In this document: positions 1 through 6,979 of the stretch, piece after piece
Position numbering within the stretch: the stretch's first letter is position 1
How the letters are laid out: every line of letters begins with the position of its first letter
IMG/VR virus record: IMGVR_UViG_3300035698_000983
Location: 1-24,101 of that record
Length of the DNA: 24,101 bases
Direction: 5' to 3' (one strand)
DNA from: a virus
Notes under the pieces: generated by a model
Told to the model about the DNA's origin: nothing
The model's input: only the letters and a program-made list of their open reading frames with translations
The model's database searches: none
Program-made: the position numbers and the translations under genes

Positions 1-250
1 CGAGGGTGAGCTGCATCGTGAGGATGGCCCTGCTATTGAGTATTCTGACGGGGATAAGTCTTGGTATCTCGAGGGTGAGCTGCATCGTGAGGATGGCCCT
101 GCTATTGAGTGGGCTGACGGGTATAATGAGTGGTGTCTCGAGGGTGTCGAGTACACCCAAGAAGAACACCGGATTAAGACCCAAGGTAACGCCTGTGAAG
201 GTAAGGTTATCGAGGTTGATGGTGTTAAGTATAGGCTTATGAAGGAGTGA
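1..250 (+). CDS. MORN-variant-like repeat protein, copy A (5' truncated by window edge)
   Basis: This is the C-terminal part of a tandem-repeat protein; its start lies before the window. The reading frame begins at base 2 and ends at TGA 248-250. Two 23-residue units are visible, each with the core HREDGPAIE followed by a turn and WYLEG or WCLEG. The shared C-terminal tail (EEHRIKTQGN, then EGKVIEVDGVKY, then LMKE) follows. The repeats resemble the MORN-variant/YwqK-type beta-hairpin repeats found in phage and bacterial proteins; that family link is by motif memory only. Bases 1-77 are identical to 1096-1172 in copy B, including synonymous positions, which points to recent duplication or gene conversion. 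The last codons (AAG GAG TGA) supply the ribosome-binding site of the next gene, which starts 4 bases after the stop. Function is unknown. Confidence 0.85.
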   Translation, partial: EGELHREDGPAIEYSDGDKSWYLEGELHREDGPAIEWADGYNEWCLEGVEYTQEEHRIKTQGNACEGKVIEVDGVKYRLMKE

Positions 251-254
251 AGAG

Positions 255-644
255 ATGTTACAACGAGTCATCTTCAGTATTGACAACGGTAAAGACTTGC
301 ATACTCGCAAGAAGTTTCTTCGCTATATTGATAACCTCCACGCTGTGGGTAAGGTCTCAAGTGTGCAGCAGTGCATCGGTATGTGGGAAGGAGAACTTGA
401 GACATCTTACATGATGCTCGCAAAGGACTATGAGAGCCACGTACAGCCTCACCAGTGTGTCAAGCATCAAGTTTGTATACTCAGGGTGCCTGGGGACACC
501 CGGCAACCCTGTGTGCTTGAGTATTCTGACGGTGAGCAAGTCTCTGTTGGCCGTATGGTTGAGGTTACCTACGGGGACGCTATGTCTCGAGAAGGGTGGA
601 CGTATGTGGAGGAGACAAGGAAGTTCTTCACCACAGAGCAGTAA
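255..644 (+). CDS. Conserved-looking phage protein of unknown function (129 aa)
   Basis: The ATG at 255 sits 7 bases after the AAGGAG that ends the preceding repeat gene, so the two are translationally linked. The product is soluble, without membrane segments or a signal peptide. It contains a region with LRVPGDTRQPCVLEYSDG near its middle and several aromatic/acidic segments. I do not recognise a domain. It is followed by the AT-rich regulatory stretch at 645-790 and stops with TAA. It could be an accessory early protein; nothing in the sequence indicates a biochemical role. Confidence 0.75.
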   Translation: MLQRVIFSIDNGKDLHTRKKFLRYIDNLHAVGKVSSVQQCIGMWEGELETSYMMLAKDYESHVQPHQCVKHQVCILRVPGDTRQPCVLEYSDGEQVSVGRMVEVTYGDAMSREGWTYVEETRKFFTTEQ

Positions 645-650
645 CCTAGG

Positions 651-671
651 GTATAAACTCTGAGTTTATAC
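651..671. repeat. Perfect 21-bp palindrome (possible operator)
   Basis: The sequence GTATAAACTC-T-GAGTTTATAC has two perfect 10-base arms around a single central base, just after the stop codon of the upstream gene. It leads directly into the 14-bp tandem repeats, which contain the same half-site (TTTATACTC). There is no poly-T run tied to it, so a repressor or initiator binding site fits better than an intrinsic terminator. The binding protein is not known. Confidence 0.7.
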
Positions 672-719
672 TCTAAGTTTTATACTCTAAGTTTTATACT
701 CTCTTATACTTCTCTAAAC
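665..719. repeat. AT-rich 14-bp tandem repeats (iteron- or operator-like)
   Basis: TATACTCTAAG occurs at 667 and 681, and a variant TATACTCTCTT at 695, giving an exact 14-bp period. A further degenerate copy (TATACTTCTC) begins at 705, and a related CATACTCTTAG at 724. The first unit overlaps the right arm of the 651-671 palindrome. Regularly phased AT-rich repeats in the only long intergenic region of this part of the window suggest either multiple operator sites or an origin-like iteron array. The sequence alone cannot decide between them. Confidence 0.65.
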
Positions 720-721
720 TC

Positions 722-751
722 TTCATACTCTTAGTATACTAAGGGTATAAT
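722..751 (+). promoter_or_regulatory. Candidate sigma70-type promoter with palindromic operator in the spacer
   Basis: A perfect -10 box TATAAT lies at 746-751. A partial -35 box TTCATA (4 of 6 matches) lies at 722-727, with an 18-base spacer. The spacer holds the perfect palindrome CTTAGTATACTAAG at 730-743, nearly extendable to 727-746. An operator between -35 and -10 is the classic position for repressor control. It would drive the repeat gene at 905 and the genes behind it. Confidence 0.55.
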
Positions 752-771
752 AAAATACACTAAAGAGATGA

Positions 772-900
772 CAAGTCAAGGAGAAAGTTTATGGAGTCAG
801 CACTGACTGCTATTGGGATGCTGAGACACGGGGCAACGGCTTAGGAACCTACTTCGTAGCTGTTGGGGATATTATCTACACATGGACAAAAGAGGAATAG
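772..900 (+). pseudogene. Start-less small ORF, possible remnant of a short phage gene
   Basis: The frame is open from just after a TGA at 769-771 to TAG 898-900. From 787 it encodes a protein-like sequence (VYGVSTDCYWDAETRGNGLG, then TYFVAVGDIIYTWTKEE). It has no ATG, GTG or TTG start. A good ribosome-binding site (AAGGAG, 778-783) lies directly upstream, but the ATG it serves (791) is in another frame and gives only 17 residues ending at 844. A small deletion that removed the start codon just after the ribosome-binding site would explain this. Alternatively both readings are non-coding. Confidence 0.35.
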
Positions 901-904
901 AGTA

Positions 905-1276
905 ATGATTGAGTATACAGTAAAATGCTATGCTGACGGGGGTAAGTCTTGGTACCTTAAGGGTGAGCTGCATCGTGAGGATGGCCCTGCTATCGAGTGG
1001 GCTGACGGGGGTAAGTCTTGGTACCTTGAGGGTGAGCTGCATCGTGAGGATGGCCCTGCTATCGAGTGGGCTGACGGGGATAAGTCTTGGTATCTCGAGG
1101 GTGAGCTGCATCGTGAGGATGGCCCTGCTATTGAGTATTCTGACGGGGATAAGTCTTGGTATCTCGAGGGTGTCAAGTACACCCAAGAAGAACACCGGAT
1201 TAAGACCCAAGGTAACTCCTGTGAAGGTAAGGTTATCGAGGTTGACGGTGTAAAGTATAAGCTTATGAAGGAGTGA
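905..1276 (+). CDS. MORN-variant-like repeat protein, copy B (123 aa, three repeats)
   Basis: The protein begins MIEYTVKCYADGG and has three 23-residue repeats of the form GELHREDGPAIEW-ADGGKSWYLE, then the common tail ending LMKE. The ATG at 905 was chosen over an in-frame TTG at 863 because the two complete paralogues (8272 and 11488) begin with the same MIEY and a similar upstream sequence. The protein is highly charged and soluble, and beta-hairpin repeats are expected. Neighbouring repeats are almost identical at the DNA level, so unit gain and loss by recombination or slippage is likely. It lies behind the candidate promoter at 722-751 and overlaps no other gene. Function is unknown; YwqK/MORN-like proteins often mediate binding, but that is family inference. 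Confidence 0.85.
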   Translation: MIEYTVKCYADGGKSWYLKGELHREDGPAIEWADGGKSWYLEGELHREDGPAIEWADGDKSWYLEGELHREDGPAIEYSDGDKSWYLEGVKYTQEEHRIKTQGNSCEGKVIEVDGVKYKLMKE

Positions 1277-1280
1277 GGAG

Positions 1281-1589
1281 ATGGTTGGATACAAGAGTAT
1301 GCCAAGTAAACCACTAGGTATCACGAACTTCCTTCGTAAGCAGGACGGGTTAGAACCTCTCCCTTTAGAAGCTGACTGGGGTGAGTACTATTACAACGGC
1401 AGCGCCCCCACACAAGAAATCTTAGAGAGTTTGATATCGTATAGAGAGGGTTCCATTGACCTCGCCTTCTCATGGTCTTCTACACCTCAAGGTTTTGATC
1501 ACTGGAGTCGGCTTTGTGACAACGGCCCAGAGTATCTTACGGACTTGGATGTTAGGTACCTTGAGTACTTACTTGCAGAACACACATAG
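1281..1589 (+). CDS. Protein of unknown function (102 aa)
   Basis: The ATG at 1281 follows the stop of repeat gene copy B by 4 bases and uses the AAGGAG/GAGGAG embedded in its end. The product is acidic, rich in aromatic and Leu residues, and has no Cys pairs or membrane segments. A segment LDVRYLEYLLAEHT ends the protein. No domain is recognised. It ends with TAG, which shows that TAG works as an ordinary stop in this genome. Confidence 0.7.
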   Translation: MVGYKSMPSKPLGITNFLRKQDGLEPLPLEADWGEYYYNGSAPTQEILESLISYREGSIDLAFSWSSTPQGFDHWSRLCDNGPEYLTDLDVRYLEYLLAEHT

Positions 1590-1651
1590 CAGGAGTATCG
1601 TAATGAACTTCAATCAATTCATGCGCAAAGTAGACGGAAGGAACCCTCCAA

Positions 1652-2629
1652 ATGGACCTGATCATAATACGACGACGGGGTCTCGGCCTCTCGACCTGCA
1701 AGGCATTGTCGAGTATACTCGGGGATATGTCGGTAACAACTGGAATCTGGAGGCACGACCGCCGCTTCCCGACCGCAGAGCAGACCTCTTCTGGGCAGGG
1801 TATGCTAGAGTACCCTACAGTACTGCGGTGGGGGTGTACCGCGAGTGTTCCCAGCACTTCTACTGGGCAGGCGCGCACTATTATCAATCAGGCCTCGGGC
1901 ATTCATCGAGTGAACAACAAGACCCAGTTCCTCCTTCACCTCCAAGAGAACCTAGCGGATCAAACAGGGCTGCTACCAGTGATCACTGGGCAGACTCAGT
2001 TTTCTGGGCAGACTCAGTTGTCTGGGGAACCAGCTCTTACGGGAGACCAACAGTGGGTGGTGCGACCAGATCACCACAGCCAAGGGAGGAACCTCACGGT
2101 ACTGTCCTACTCTCAGCTTCGTGGGTTGATGACGGACTCTCAGATGGATGGTCACTACGCGAGACCATTGGTCGAGAAGAAAGCGGAGTATCGGGTGTAC
2201 GTAGTGAACGGGAGAGTGGTGAACGTGGCTCAGAAGACACCGAGCAACCCTTCTGATGTCGCTTGGAACGTAGCTCAAGGTGGACGGTTCGATAACGTAC
2301 GATGGGGTGACTGGCCTATGAAGGTGGTTGACCTTGCTTGTCGTGTCTTCCCTCACACAGGGCTTAACCTTACAGGTATCGACGTGATGGTTGACCATGC
2401 TGACAATGCTTGGTTCATCGAGGCTAACTCTGCCCCCTCCTTACCATTCAATTCCGATGGATCGACCACGTACCGACAGAAGTGTATCGCCAAAGCGATT
2501 CACTACACACTCACAGAAAACAAGGAGATGCTTGATGTCAAAACAGGCGAAGGGTGGAGAGGATACGTTCACCCAGCAATTTACCGAGAGGCGGGAGTTA
2601 CGGAGGAAGCAAGCCAAGAAAGCGTTTGA
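1652..2629 (+). CDS. ATP-grasp domain ligase (325 aa)
   Basis: ATP-grasp enzymes join a carboxylate to an amine or thiol through an acyl-phosphate. The visible signature is a nucleotide-binding strand WVVRPD (residues 135-140) followed by a Gly/Ser loop HHSQG (141-145), a substrate segment EYRVYVV (179-185), a metal-binding aspartate in GIDVMVD (242-248) and the terminal metal motif FIEANS (255-260). The N-terminal part (LIIIRRRGLGLSTCKALSS) resembles the pre-ATP-grasp region of phage homologues. An in-frame TAG at 1631-1633 excludes an earlier start; GGAAGGA upstream of 1652 is a fair ribosome-binding site. The 3' end overlaps the next gene by 95 bases. It heads a cluster with cyclotransferase-like, amidoligase and glutamine amidotransferase genes, so it probably works with them on a peptide-like substrate. 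The substrate is unknown. Confidence 0.85.
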   Translation: MDLIIIRRRGLGLSTCKALSSILGDMSVTTGIWRHDRRFPTAEQTSSGQGMLEYPTVLRWGCTASVPSTSTGQARTIINQASGIHRVNNKTQFLLHLQENLADQTGLLPVITGQTQFSGQTQLSGEPALTGDQQWVVRPDHHSQGRNLTVLSYSQLRGLMTDSQMDGHYARPLVEKKAEYRVYVVNGRVVNVAQKTPSNPSDVAWNVAQGGRFDNVRWGDWPMKVVDLACRVFPHTGLNLTGIDVMVDHADNAWFIEANSAPSLPFNSDGSTTYRQKCIAKAIHYTLTENKEMLDVKTGEGWRGYVHPAIYREAGVTEEASQESV

Positions 2630-3020
2630 TACTAACCCTCTAGTGTTTGTCTATGGAACGCTCAAGGAAGGGTGGGGTAATAACCGCTTGCTTGACACCT
2701 CTAAGCTGATAGTCGAGACAACCAGCGATGGTCTCTTTGCTCTTGGTAACATTGGTTTTCCTTACGCCTTTCCTTCTGAGTCTGTCCCTAAGGAGTATAC
2801 GAAGCTACTCTTCCCTGTCATGGGGGAGGTATACGAAGTGGATAGTGTCGAGACCTTCATCAGTCTTGACTCACTTGAGGGTTACCCCTCCCACTATGAG
2901 CGCTCTGTCTACAACTTTAAGAGTGGACACAGCGCTTGGATGTACATTCAACCCAACTGGGAGGACGCAAACTATTGCTCCTCCTGTTCATTAAAAGAAG
3001 GAGTATGGTCATGGCCTTGA
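2535..3020 (+). CDS. Gamma-glutamylcyclotransferase-like (AIG2/GGCT fold) protein (161 aa)
   Basis: The fold's hallmark VYGTLKEG is at residues 39-46. It is followed by a Gly-rich segment and the motif GEVYEVD near 97-103. The catalytic-type glutamate is in LDSLEGYPSHYER (E115). Family members release a gamma-glutamyl amine as free amine plus 5-oxoproline, or cleave related isopeptide links. The ATG at 2535 was chosen because AAGGAG (2522-2527) precedes it at normal spacing; it lies inside the 3' end of the ATP-grasp gene. The end overlaps the amidoligase start. The likely role is trimming or editing of gamma-glutamyl or amide linkages made by the neighbouring ligases. C-terminal Cys residues (148, 151) are not typical and may be structural. 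Confidence 0.85.
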   Translation: MSKQAKGGEDTFTQQFTERRELRRKQAKKAFDTNPLVFVYGTLKEGWGNNRLLDTSKLIVETTSDGLFALGNIGFPYAFPSESVPKEYTKLLFPVMGEVYEVDSVETFISLDSLEGYPSHYERSVYNFKSGHSAWMYIQPNWEDANYCSSCSLKEGVWSWP

Positions 3021-3868
3021 CACTTGAATGGAGCGGAAGCTTCACCCGTGTGGCAACAAAACGTAAGAACAAAGTCTCTGTTGGTTTCGAGTGGGAAATC
3101 CCAGCTGAAATCCAAGAGCGTGAAGAAGAAATCTATTGTGATTGTGACACTGACGAGGACTACTGCGGTTGTTACTCTGAGTGTGAAGAATACGTTGATA
3201 TGTCTGGAGACACAGAAGACTTTATTAATACCCATGGTTTCCGTACCCACATTGAGTGTGGTGGTGTAGAGTTTGCATCCCCTGTCTTCGGTAACATCTC
3301 TACTGCTCGACGCTTTGCTACTGCTTTGAAAGAAGTATCTCTCAAGGATCATGCTTTGGGTGCGGATGTGGGGGGGTACCACTCTTGCGGTATTCACGTA
3401 CACTCAGGGTTTACAGGCTGGGCTGCTGGTAATAACGGGTATGGCATCCCTTATGATGTCCAGCGGGACTACGAGCGTGTGTCTAACATGCTGAACCGAA
3501 AGTCTTCCGCAGCGTTTGTCCTTGCGTTCTCAGGGCGAGAGAACGGTAACTCAAGTTACCGTACACAAGGTGTCTCTAGCGAGTGGGACGAGGCGGGAAA
3601 TGCTGAACCAACAGAGGACCAGCTAAAGTTTATGAGGATTATGCAAATGGTCCGACCGAATGTCTTTAATAAGGTTGGTACGATTGAGTACCGTCTGTGG
3701 GATACGGCAGAAGATCGACTTCTTCCTGCTATTGAGTTTGCTCATGCTTGCACCTCCTTTGTTACTTCTCGCAGGGGTATTCCCTTCCTGAAAGACTTTA
3801 AGGTTTGGCTTGATAAGCAAGCAGGCTACAAGATTCTGAAACAAGATGACGCATGGCGTCTGGTATAA
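3011..3868 (+). CDS. COOH-NH2 amidoligase, glutamine-synthetase-like fold, first copy (285 aa)
   Basis: Amidoligases of this family (described by Iyer, Aravind and colleagues) use ATP to join a carboxylate and an amine. Seen here: GFEWEI (25-30) as the first metal-binding strand, VEFASP (86-91), the His-rich motif HSCGIHVHSG (124-133) and GTIEYRLWD (223-231). These correspond to the Glu and His/Arg positions of the active site. The ATG at 3011 is favoured over 3005 because AAGGAG at 2998-3003 is then 7 bases away. An unusual insert at residues 39-62 is very rich in Cys, Asp and Glu (C43, C45, C52, C54, C58) and could bind a metal. It overlaps the cyclotransferase stop and is followed closely by a second amidoligase. 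Confidence 0.82.
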   Translation: MALTLEWSGSFTRVATKRKNKVSVGFEWEIPAEIQEREEEIYCDCDTDEDYCGCYSECEEYVDMSGDTEDFINTHGFRTHIECGGVEFASPVFGNISTARRFATALKEVSLKDHALGADVGGYHSCGIHVHSGFTGWAAGNNGYGIPYDVQRDYERVSNMLNRKSSAAFVLAFSGRENGNSSYRTQGVSSEWDEAGNAEPTEDQLKFMRIMQMVRPNVFNKVGTIEYRLWDTAEDRLLPAIEFAHACTSFVTSRRGIPFLKDFKVWLDKQAGYKILKQDDAWRLV

Positions 3869-3880
3869 CAGGAGAAGACA

Positions 3881-5134
3881 ATGACAATTGTAACACTAGA
3901 CCTAGGCCACTGCACTATTCAACAAGACGTTGACACGTCTGGCGGTACATTCATTGGAGGTATCCGCGCCCTGACGTTTACAAGACGTTGGTTTCAGAAG
4001 CTCTCCTTTGTAGCTGCTCTTCCTAGTAACACATGGGGTGCTCTTGCTACCTACGTTAAAGAGAATGAAGAAGCTCTGAAGGCGGACGGTGTTGATTTGG
4101 AGGACCTAGTTTACCTTCAGACTGCATCTACTGAGGAGCTAGCGCAGCCTATCATCTGTATCACCCTAGAAGAAAGTTCTTCTTCCTACTTATTTGAACC
4201 TGTGGTGAAGGATAACCCTACCTATGACTATAATTGCGTGAGTGCCCACCCTCACTTGCCTCTGAGGAGGGTGTCACCTGTTACTGTTTCGGCCCGTACT
4301 GTCTCGCAGCCCTCCGGTCAAGCTGGTGCCCGAGTTATGAACTACACCTTTCGTCCTGACTATAAGTTCATGACCTTACCTAAGGAAAAGTCTGAGTGCT
4401 ACTTCGGACTTGAGCTTGAGGTTAACTCTCGTATCCCTTGGAGCGACCTCTACCGTGTGATGACAGAGGTCGCTCCTTTTCAGGAACCCTTCATCTTTGC
4501 AAAGAGTGACGCGAGTATTTCAGGTGAGTTTAACAACTGCTATGAAATTGTCTCACACCCTATGTCACCTCGCCGGTTACGCCTTGAGTTCTCTCGTTTG
4601 TTCAAGAAAGTGGAGGCTCTCTTGACAGCCAAAGGTGTGGCATGGGGGTCTGTGTTTGATATGAACACAGAGTCTACCGGCATCCACATCCATGTTTCAA
4701 AGGGTGCTTTCACACCTCTGTCACGTACCCATAAGAAGAAGTTCATGCTCCTATGGAACAGTTCGAGTCCCACTGTCTTAGCTTTTACATCAAAGTTGGC
4801 AGGACGCAAGGTGCAGGGCAACCACTACATTAAACCAGCACCGGAGTACAATGGGCGCTCAACAGCTTGGATGTTGAGAGAGGGACGGAACATCAACCGA
4901 CACTCAGCTTGCAACGAGACAAGTCAAACAGTTGAAGTACGTGTGTTCCGTGGCCAACCTTCTATCTCTTCTGTGTTTCACGCTGTTGACACAGTGGAAG
5001 CAATGCTAAAGTACACAGAACAAATGCCTAACTCTTGCCTGAACTACCACTTCCCTGCTCACTTCACAGCTTGGCTTGGTAAGCAGAACAAGAACTCTTT
5101 TCGCCACCTTAAGGAGACTCTCAAATGTGCCTAA
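3881..5134 (+). CDS. COOH-NH2 amidoligase, second copy with N-terminal extension (417 aa)
   Basis: The C-terminal half carries the amidoligase signature: YFGLELEVN (174-182), KSDASI (208-213), YEIVSHPM (221-228), the His motif STGIHIHVS (265-273) and VEVRVFRG (351-358). The first ~160 residues form an extra domain without a recognisable motif, perhaps a substrate or partner module. The start at 3881 has AGGAG at the right distance. Sequence resemblance to the first amidoligase is limited to these motifs, so this is an old divergent pair rather than a recent duplication. The end overlaps the amidotransferase start by 10 bases (ATGTGCCTAA), which suggests coupled translation. It may add a different amino acid or ammonia to the same substrate; that is inference. 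Confidence 0.82.
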   Translation: MTIVTLDLGHCTIQQDVDTSGGTFIGGIRALTFTRRWFQKLSFVAALPSNTWGALATYVKENEEALKADGVDLEDLVYLQTASTEELAQPIICITLEESSSSYLFEPVVKDNPTYDYNCVSAHPHLPLRRVSPVTVSARTVSQPSGQAGARVMNYTFRPDYKFMTLPKEKSECYFGLELEVNSRIPWSDLYRVMTEVAPFQEPFIFAKSDASISGEFNNCYEIVSHPMSPRRLRLEFSRLFKKVEALLTAKGVAWGSVFDMNTESTGIHIHVSKGAFTPLSRTHKKKFMLLWNSSSPTVLAFTSKLAGRKVQGNHYIKPAPEYNGRSTAWMLREGRNINRHSACNETSQTVEVRVFRGQPSISSVFHAVDTVEAMLKYTEQMPNSCLNYHFPAHFTAWLGKQNKNSFRHLKETLKCA

Positions 5135-6132
5135 TAATGCTAAGAAAACCAAACGTTATCCTCGATAAGGTGAAGTTTGATACCGCTATCCTCAATAACC
5201 CTGATGGGTGGGGCCTCTCTGTTCCTGACATGGGTGGTCAACTCTATACCACACGCAGTGCGACAACAGACAAAGATGAGCTGTATGATATGGTACATGG
5301 GGAGTTCAAAGCGGACAAACTTATGCTTCACCTTCGTTACACTACAGCAGGGGACACCGTTATTCGTAACGCCCACCCTTTCCCTGTGCTCGAGCTTGGG
5401 GAGGATGGTGTTGACATGCGTATGTGCCACAACGGTACACTGTCTGCTTGGTCTCCTCACATCAAGGACACTGAAGGAGCTTGGGAATCCGATACCCGTC
5501 GCTTCGTACGTGGTTTTGTTCGACCACTCATGAAACGTATGGCTAAAGGCCATACCAGTCAGGACATTTTGACTGATCCTTTTGTTGATATGTTACTTGA
5601 CGATCAGTTGACAGCTACGTCTGTGCTCACCTTCATGGATGGTTACGGTAACTTCAGTGTCGTGAATGAGGAAGGTAACGGTGGTTTCACAGATACAGAC
5701 GGCACCTACTTCAGCAATAAATACTCACATGATCCAGAGCATCGAGTTCCTTACTCTCAACGCAAGGGGTACACCCCTGTGGGAAAGACTATTGGGACGA
5801 CGAGTACTGGTGGTCGTCCCAATACTACCACGACGACCCAGCCCAGCAAACCTGGAGAGGCTATAATCTCTACTGATTGCAACATAGCCTCCTTCATCAC
5901 TAAGTACGGTCTGACTGATGCTGATGACCTTCATCTTATGTCTGATGACACCCTCCAAATTATAGTAGAGGATGAACCGGAAGATGCCTTGCTGTTGATC
6001 AAGGAACTTCTGTACCTTCATTACTCCTCAGATAAAGCGGTGAAAACTATGGTTCTAAAAGGTAAGATAAAGGACAAACGGATTAAGTCCCTTGAAGAAA
6101 AGCTAACAGTAAAGGAAAAGAACAATGGGTAA
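5125..6132 (+). CDS. Class II glutamine amidotransferase (Ntn-hydrolase fold, 335 aa)
   Basis: The protein begins Met-Cys, so removal of Met exposes Cys2 as the N-terminal nucleophile of a class II amidotransferase. Matching active-site segments are NPDGWG (25-30), HLRYTT (69-74), NAHPF (82-86) and CHNGTL (101-106). Such domains hydrolyse glutamine and pass ammonia to a partner ligase. No synthetase domain is fused here, so the adjacent amidoligases or the ATP-grasp protein are the natural partners. The C-terminal ~100 residues after a Thr/Pro-rich linker (~225-245) are acidic and helical-looking, possibly for docking. The start overlaps the previous gene by 10 bases and the end overlaps the next by 8, so the operon is continuous. 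Confidence 0.85.
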   Translation: MCLIMLRKPNVILDKVKFDTAILNNPDGWGLSVPDMGGQLYTTRSATTDKDELYDMVHGEFKADKLMLHLRYTTAGDTVIRNAHPFPVLELGEDGVDMRMCHNGTLSAWSPHIKDTEGAWESDTRRFVRGFVRPLMKRMAKGHTSQDILTDPFVDMLLDDQLTATSVLTFMDGYGNFSVVNEEGNGGFTDTDGTYFSNKYSHDPEHRVPYSQRKGYTPVGKTIGTTSTGGRPNTTTTTQPSKPGEAIISTDCNIASFITKYGLTDADDLHLMSDDTLQIIVEDEPEDALLLIKELLYLHYSSDKAVKTMVLKGKIKDKRIKSLEEKLTVKEKNNG

Positions 6133-6760
6133 ACTCTTAGACTTCACACCCCCTACCGTTTTACCCAGTGGTATTGAGGTAGGCACCAGCCTCTATGATG
6201 ACGTCTGGTTCTCCTGTACCCCTGACCTACCTGCTCTACGGTACGCTGGACGTATCCCTGTCTTCATCTGGGATGAGATCAAGACTTACAAAGAGGAGGC
6301 AAGTCCTCTTACAAAGAGCAACTCTCTGGTTGACACCTACCTTGTTCTGACTAAGGATAAGTACACCCCGTTCCGTAACGCAGCAGACAAACCATCCACA
6401 CCTCATGACCTGTTGCTGCCTTCCAACCCTGACTGGGCGGCAGGGGTGAAGGGTCTCTCTTTTACAGGGGAGAAAAAGCAGCTTGCTGGACGCCTTCTCC
6501 ATGTGAGTCTTGAAGGTATCCAGGCCTTGGATCGGTACTACCTCAATACTGCACTACATGAACGCAAGAAGGTACCTGTTGTTATGCAGGACGCTACAAA
6601 ACCTGAACGAGTAGCGTGGATGTATACCTTACCAACCCGTAGCTTTATGCGGTATGCCCCTCACGAAGAGTCCTATGAGATGGTGCGGGGTTTTGAGCCA
6701 CAACAGTGCTCAAGCCTAAGCCAAGGGCAGTATACTAGCACATACACAAAACGTAGTTAG
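6125..6760 (+). CDS. Protein of the amidoligase operon, possibly cyclotransferase (AIG2)-like (211 aa)
   Basis: The ATG at 6125 overlaps the amidotransferase stop and has AAAGGA upstream. The C-terminal half (LAGRLLHVSLEGIQALDRYY, then HERKKVPVVM and RVAWMYTL) has the spacing of the GGCT/AIG2 fold: an entry strand, an LDxY segment in place of LDxxEG, an arginine-bearing strand and a final strand. The usual YGTL phosphate/Gly loop is not evident and the catalytic Glu position is Tyr, so if the fold is right the protein may be inactive or altered. The N-terminal half is unassigned. Operon position is the strongest argument for a role in the same pathway. It ends with TAG. Confidence 0.6.
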   Translation: MGKLLDFTPPTVLPSGIEVGTSLYDDVWFSCTPDLPALRYAGRIPVFIWDEIKTYKEEASPLTKSNSLVDTYLVLTKDKYTPFRNAADKPSTPHDLLLPSNPDWAAGVKGLSFTGEKKQLAGRLLHVSLEGIQALDRYYLNTALHERKKVPVVMQDATKPERVAWMYTLPTRSFMRYAPHEESYEMVRGFEPQQCSSLSQGQYTSTYTKRS

Positions 6761-6769
6761 GAGTAAGAT

Positions 6770-6979
6770 ATGTTTGATGTAGGAGATACTATTGAAAACT
6801 GTGGCATACACTACACCGTGGAAGGTGTCAATGGCAACCATGTGAACATCTCATCACTAGAGGGTGAGGATATGGGTTCGTACATAGCCACTATGTTCAC
6901 ACTCGTTAAGGGTAAAAAGGAACTAGGCATCACCTTGTTCTTTAGAAAACAGGAGAAAACTAATGAAGCATTTAGCTAA
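6770..6979 (+). CDS. Small protein of unknown function (69 aa)
   Basis: The start ATG at 6770 has AGGAG 7 bases upstream. The sequence VGDTIENCGIHYTVEGVNGN, followed by short beta-type strands, resembles small phage SH3-like or KOW-like beta proteins, but no family can be assigned. It overlaps the start of the next gene by 17 bases. It lies just after the amide operon and may simply be a hitchhiking early gene. Confidence 0.6.
   Translation: MFDVGDTIENCGIHYTVEGVNGNHVNISSLEGEDMGSYIATMFTLVKGKKELGITLFFRKQEKTNEAFS

Noticed and set aside
1-250. CRISPR array suggested by regular repeats (also 905-1276, 8272-8781)
   Set aside because: The 69-bp units are in-frame coding repeats without unique spacers.
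872-1324. Long minus-strand ORFs opposite the repeat genes (also 8206-8991 and 11464-11810)
   Set aside because: They mirror the repeats on the coding strand, have no ribosome-binding sites and run against every supported gene.
1456-2256. 266-residue ORF opening inside the gene at 1281
   Set aside because: Its first part overlaps a better gene and its later part lies over the ATP-grasp motifs in another frame; only the portion from ATG 1604 is kept as an open question.
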